Assembly (NCBI GenBank): GCA_016193385.1
Contig: JACPSF010000125.1
Span: forward strand, 1-18,505
DNA from: Deltaproteobacteria bacterium
GTDB lineage: Bacteria > Desulfobacterota_B > Binatia > UBA9968
Direction: 5' to 3'
Length of the DNA stretch: 18,505 bases
Shown: positions 15,371-18,505 of the stretch, piece by piece
Position numbering within the stretch: position 1 is the stretch's first letter
Layout of the letters: each line of letters opens with the position of its first letter
Program-made: the position numbers and the translations under genes
Notes under the pieces: model-generated
Database searches by the model: none
Told to the model about the DNA's origin: nothing
Seen by the model: only the letters and a program-made list of their open reading frames with translations

Positions 15371-15805
15371 ATGGCAGCTAGAGTCTACCGACCGGAGAAC
15401 TGGAGCGCCTCGCCGCTGGAGAGCGAGTCGGCCCAACTGGTCGGAGGGAGCTGCACCATTTGCGGTAAGGTGTTCTTTCCGCGATTCAAAGTGTGCCCAG
15501 GCTGCGCGTCGCGCGAGCCGATGGCAGAGATCCGGCTCAGCCGCCGGGGGAGGCTATACTCGTATTCGGTAATCCACGTCAATGCGCCAGGTTTCAAGGC
15601 GCCATACGCTGTCGGGTACGTCGACCTGCCGGAGGGGCCGCGCGTCTTTGGCCACCTGGACGGTTGGCAGGATGGCTCGATCCCGCTGGACAGTCCCGTG
15701 GAGATCTACGCCGGGCCCATCGGCAAGGACCGAAACGGTGAGGAGCTGGTCAGCGTGCGGTTCCGTCCGCTGACGCCTGATAGCGCTTCGGGAGGAGGAG
15801 CGTGA
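15371..15805 (+). CDS. DUF35 Zn-ribbon/OB-fold protein (thiolase partner)
   Basis: This 144-residue protein has an N-terminal rubredoxin-like zinc ribbon (C28-x2-C31 in CTIC, C42-x2-C45 in CPGC) followed by an OB-fold (about 55-135; RGRLYSYSVIHVNAPGFKAP, GYVDLPEGPRVFGHL). Proteins of this type bind acyl-CoA and form complexes with thiolase-like enzymes or act in CoA-thioester turnover; all four zinc Cys are kept. A good Shine-Dalgarno (GAGGAG, 15356-15361) supports the ATG. It overlaps the thiolase start by one base (TGATG), the usual gene order for a DUF35/thiolase pair. Confidence 0.9.
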   Translation: MAARVYRPENWSASPLESESAQLVGGSCTICGKVFFPRFKVCPGCASREPMAEIRLSRRGRLYSYSVIHVNAPGFKAPYAVGYVDLPEGPRVFGHLDGWQDGSIPLDSPVEIYAGPIGKDRNGEELVSVRFRPLTPDSASGGGA

Positions 15806-16953
15806 TGGCGAGCCTACGCGAAGTAAGCGTGATCGGAGTCGGCATGAGCCGATTCGCTAAGCAACCCGAGGTCGGTATTTTCGATCTCACCCAGGCACCG
15901 GTTCTGGAGGCTCTCGATGATGCCGGCGTGGCCCGCGAGCGAGTTCAGGCGGCCTACTGCGGCAGCGTGTTCGGCGGCTCCGGCATCGGCCAGAAGGTGC
16001 TCAAGGGCATCGGCATGTCGGGCATCCCGATTCTGAATGTGGAGAACGCCTGCTCTAGCGGCTCGTCGGCGTTCCGGGAGGCTTGGCTGGCTGTGGCCAG
16101 CGGCATGGTCGACGTGACGCTTGCCTTCGGCACGGAGAAGCTCACCGCGCTGGGCGGCGGCGCCTTTCCGCTGAGTGAGGAGGATATCGAGGCGGACCAG
16201 GGCGTCCTGATGCCGGCCGTCTACGCGATGCGCGCGCGCCGCCACATGGCGGAGTATGGAACCACTATCGAGCAGCTCGCGAAGATCGCGGTCAAGAACC
16301 ACCACAACAGCGTTCACAATACGCGAGCGCAATACCGGCGCGAGTACACGCTAGAGGAAGTGCTCAACTCGCGCATGATCGCCGACCCGCTGACGCTTCT
16401 GCACTGCTGCCCGAACAGCGACGGCGCGGCGGCCGTGGTAGTGGCGGCGACAGAGGTTGGGGAGCGCTTCCAGGGTAAACCGGTCAAGGTCCGCGCCTCG
16501 GTGCTACAATCGGGGCTGTTCAAGAACGACTTCCGCGACATGACGAAGTCCGACCTGAGCTACCGCGCGGCCGGCGCTGCATACGAGATGGCAGGGTTGG
16601 GCCCGCAGGACGTTGACGTCGCCGAGGTGCACGACGCCTTCACTATCGGCGAGCTGATGTATTACGAGGCGTTAGGTTTTTGCGCGCCGGGCGAGGGCGG
16701 GCGGCTGATCGACGCAGGGGCGACCGAGATCGGGGGGCGTATTCCGGTCAACCCCAGTGGCGGTCTGCTCTCCAAAGGGCACCCGGTGGGCGCGACCGGA
16801 TTGGCCCAGATCGTGGAGATCGTCGGTCAGTTGCGCGGGACCTGCGGGCCGCGGCAAGTCACGGGCGCGCGCATCGGGCTGACCCACTGCACGGGAGGCG
16901 GTGTGGCCGGGTTCGATCACATCGCCTGCACGATCCATGTCTTCGAACGCTAG
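15805..16953 (+). CDS. Thiolase-family protein (acetyl-CoA acetyltransferase / lipid-transfer type)
   Basis: This 382-residue thiolase-fold protein has the nucleophile Cys C83 in ENACSSGSSAF, His H326 in GGLLSKGHPVGATGLAQI, and C362 in HCTGGGVAGF. The N-x-H-D-A-F-type segment appears as VHDAF. All catalytic positions of a degradative thiolase or SCP-x type enzyme are therefore visible. It likely cleaves a 3-ketoacyl-CoA or acts as a two-subunit thiolase or aldolase with the DUF35 protein. I chose ATG at 15805, 6 nt behind GGAGGAGG; GTG at 15802 is the alternative. The substrate chain is unknown. Confidence 0.9.
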   Translation: MASLREVSVIGVGMSRFAKQPEVGIFDLTQAPVLEALDDAGVARERVQAAYCGSVFGGSGIGQKVLKGIGMSGIPILNVENACSSGSSAFREAWLAVASGMVDVTLAFGTEKLTALGGGAFPLSEEDIEADQGVLMPAVYAMRARRHMAEYGTTIEQLAKIAVKNHHNSVHNTRAQYRREYTLEEVLNSRMIADPLTLLHCCPNSDGAAAVVVAATEVGERFQGKPVKVRASVLQSGLFKNDFRDMTKSDLSYRAAGAAYEMAGLGPQDVDVAEVHDAFTIGELMYYEALGFCAPGEGGRLIDAGATEIGGRIPVNPSGGLLSKGHPVGATGLAQIVEIVGQLRGTCGPRQVTGARIGLTHCTGGGVAGFDHIACTIHVFER

Positions 16954-16966
16954 GGCCGAAGGGTCG

Positions 16967-18118
16967 ATGAGCCCCGCAGCGCCTCCGCTCCGCGGCGTCC
17001 GCCTCCTCGACCTCACGCAGTTTCTGGCCGGACCCTTTTGCACCCAGATCCTGGCCGATCTCGGAGCCGAGATCATCAAGATCGAGCCCCAGGCCGGCGA
17101 CCCATCGCGGGCGTTGCCGCCATACTTCTACAAGGGGGAGGGCGCCTATTTTCTGGCCATCAATCGCAGCAAGCGAAGCGTGGTACTGGACCTCGCGACC
17201 GAGGGCGGGCGGAATGTCTTCTATGATCTGGTACGGCGGGCGGATGTGGTGGTTGAGGCGTACCGCCCGGGCGTGGTCCAGAAGTTGGGCGTGGACTACG
17301 AAACGCTCAAGGCGATCAACCCGCGGATCGTGTACTGCTCGATCTCCGGCTTCGGTCAGGATGGCCCCTACGCGACGCGACCCGCCTACGACATGATCGT
17401 CCAAGCGCTGTCCGGAGCGATGAGTCTGACCGGCGAGATCGGTGGGCGGCCCGTCCGCTCCGGCACGCCGATCGGCGATCTGAATGCGGGTCAGTTTGCG
17501 GTAACGGCGATTCTGGCAGCGCTCTGGGAGCGCGAGCGCTCGGGGACGGGTCAGTTTATCGACGTCGCCATGCTGGACGTCCAGGTCGCGATGCTTTGCT
17601 ACCTGGCGCAGTACTACCTCATCTCCGGCGACGTGCCCGGTCTCCAGGGCAGGGGACACATGTCGATTCCGACCTACAACGCTTTTCGCGCTCGCGATGG
17701 CAGGGACGTCCTCATCTGCGCGAACACCGAGCGGATGTGGCAGCAGCTTTGCCAGGCGCTGGAAATGGCGGAGCTGGCAAACGATCCCCGCTTCGAGACG
17801 AACGAGCGCCGCCACGCGAACCGGGCCGAGCTGGAACCCATCCTGGAGCGGGCGTTCGCGCTGCACGATAGCGGTGACCTGCTAGCACGCTTTCACGAAC
17901 ATGGGATCCCGAGCGCGCCGGTGAACTCGGTGGCGGAGGCCCTCGCGGATCCGCAGGTCGTCCATCGGCAGATGGTGCGGGAGGTGCCGCACACTCTGGG
18001 TGGCGCCATCCGCATGCTGGGCAACCCGATCAAGTTCTCGCGCAGCCGGGAGGGTGACTTCACCAGCCCGTCGACGCTCGGCCAGCACACAGCGAAAGCG
18101 CGCGGGCCAGTGACCTAA
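16967..18118 (+). CDS. Class III CoA-transferase (CaiB/BaiF family)
   Basis: This 383-residue protein opens PLRGVRLLDLTQFLAGPFCT, followed by the family's LADLGAEIIKIEP. It carries the catalytic Asp D171 (SGTPIGDLNAG), which forms the acyl-aspartyl intermediate when CoA is moved between two acids. HGIPSAPVNSVAEALADPQV near the C-terminus is also typical. ATG at 16967 has GAAGGG just upstream and opens on the conserved region; ATG at 16937 lies inside the thiolase gene and has no Shine-Dalgarno. It lies 13 nt behind the thiolase stop, so one operon is likely. It probably activates the acid that the pathway degrades. Confidence 0.9.
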   Translation: MSPAAPPLRGVRLLDLTQFLAGPFCTQILADLGAEIIKIEPQAGDPSRALPPYFYKGEGAYFLAINRSKRSVVLDLATEGGRNVFYDLVRRADVVVEAYRPGVVQKLGVDYETLKAINPRIVYCSISGFGQDGPYATRPAYDMIVQALSGAMSLTGEIGGRPVRSGTPIGDLNAGQFAVTAILAALWERERSGTGQFIDVAMLDVQVAMLCYLAQYYLISGDVPGLQGRGHMSIPTYNAFRARDGRDVLICANTERMWQQLCQALEMAELANDPRFETNERRHANRAELEPILERAFALHDSGDLLARFHEHGIPSAPVNSVAEALADPQVVHRQMVREVPHTLGGAIRMLGNPIKFSRSREGDFTSPSTLGQHTAKARGPVT

Positions 18119-18382
18119 CCGGGATGCCTCCGAAAGCTCCTCGGGGGCCGATCCGCCTCAGGCGGACGCGGCCGATGGACTAAGCTCCCTCGGGGAACGC
18201 GCTCTCGGCTGCGGCCGATTGGTTCGTGCCTTGAGTCGTGCCGTCTGTAATCGGACGTCCGCGGCCTCGCTCGCGCTCCCCTCGGTCGCGGAAAAGGACG
18301 TAAGCGGCCTTCCTCCTCGTCCCCTTCGGGTTTGAGGAGAGTGGCTTCGAGGTGACGCTGACGAATAGGGCAGGTTAGGTCT
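18119..18382. other. Intergenic stretch with two hairpins
   Basis: No gene is seen. TCCGCC/GGCGGA form a short perfect hairpin at 18152-18166. CTCCTC (18313-18318) and GAGGAG (18334-18339) enclose an inner CCC/GGG around TTC. Neither has a T-run. They may weaken read-through from the CoA-transferase into the next gene. Confidence 0.4.
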
Positions 18383-18505
18383 ATGAAGCCGCCATCATTT
18401 GAGTATCACGCTCCGACGACGATCGCGGAGACCGTGAGCTTGCTCCACCAGTACGGGGACACCGCTAAAGTGCTGGCCGGGGGGCAGAGCCTGATGCCGC
18501 TTCTC
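18383..18505 (+). CDS. FAD-binding subunit of a molybdenum hydroxylase (CoxM/xanthine dehydrogenase M type), 5' part
   Basis: The first 41 residues are visible before the window ends. MKPPSFEYHAPTTIAETVSL is the usual opening of this family, and AGGQSLMPLL is its FAD pyrophosphate-binding motif (AGGxSLxPxL). Such subunits pass electrons from the Mo/2Fe-2S subunits to an acceptor in hydroxylases of aromatic or heterocyclic acids, or in CO dehydrogenase-like enzymes. The CoxL- and CoxS-type partners would be expected to the right. A weak Shine-Dalgarno (CAGGTTAGG) precedes the ATG. Confidence 0.88.
   Translation, partial: MKPPSFEYHAPTTIAETVSLLHQYGDTAKVLAGGQSLMPLL

Noticed and set aside
1..18505. 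CRISPR array or intact insertion sequence
   Set aside because: No regularly spaced repeats and no transposase or integrase frame were seen on either strand.

Overview
The window looks like GC-rich chromosomal DNA from an uncultured, oxygen-using environmental bacterium. The grounds are an oxygen-dependent HemY-type porphyrinogen oxidase, a BoxB-like diiron oxygenase, a DUF35/thiolase/CaiB cluster, a molybdenum-hydroxylase FAD subunit, and an orphan NMT1/THI5-like binding protein. This gene mix is common in metagenome-assembled soil and groundwater lineages, but the sequence alone does not fix a phylum. There are no rRNA or tRNA genes, no CRISPR array and no intact transposase.

Region 1 (1-5350) is a worn accessory or defence patch. 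It holds the tail of a PIN-domain toxin, then a complete AbrB-like antitoxin/PIN toxin pair (501-1170). Next comes a 48-codon remnant of the C-terminus of a type I restriction specificity subunit (HsdS, 1427-1573). Last is a large SIR2-family protein (1658-5067) that is split into two frames near a run of six G. The GC content here looks lower by eye than in the rest, and the spaces between genes hold debris.

Region 2 (5350-12100) is a row of apparently unrelated housekeeping or accessory genes. They are hemY, a secreted ABC-type substrate-binding protein without its permease, a VOC (glyoxalase-fold) protein on the minus strand, an AmmeMemoRadiSam-type radical SAM enzyme, and ptsP (GAF plus PTS Enzyme I).

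Region 3 (12100-15130) is the most interesting part. A short BoxB-like diiron oxygenase is followed by a thioredoxin-like [2Fe-2S] ferredoxin and a NuoF-like NADH/FMN/4Fe-4S flavoprotein. A 62-residue SH3-like gene converges on its end. A good sigma70-type promoter (TTGATT, 17 nt, TATGAT) lies just upstream, with an 18-bp palindrome over the predicted transcription start. I read this as a repressor-controlled oxygenase that draws electrons from NADH through NuoE/NuoF-type modules rather than a BoxA or PaaE reductase. That arrangement is the best candidate here for an undescribed system.

Region 4 (15220-18505) is a CoA-thioester module: DUF35 Zn-ribbon/OB protein, thiolase-family protein and class III CoA-transferase, in tight order. 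The start of a CoxM-type FAD subunit follows. Together these suggest catabolism of an unknown organic acid. A diverged 37-nt element lies upstream of both hemY and this module.
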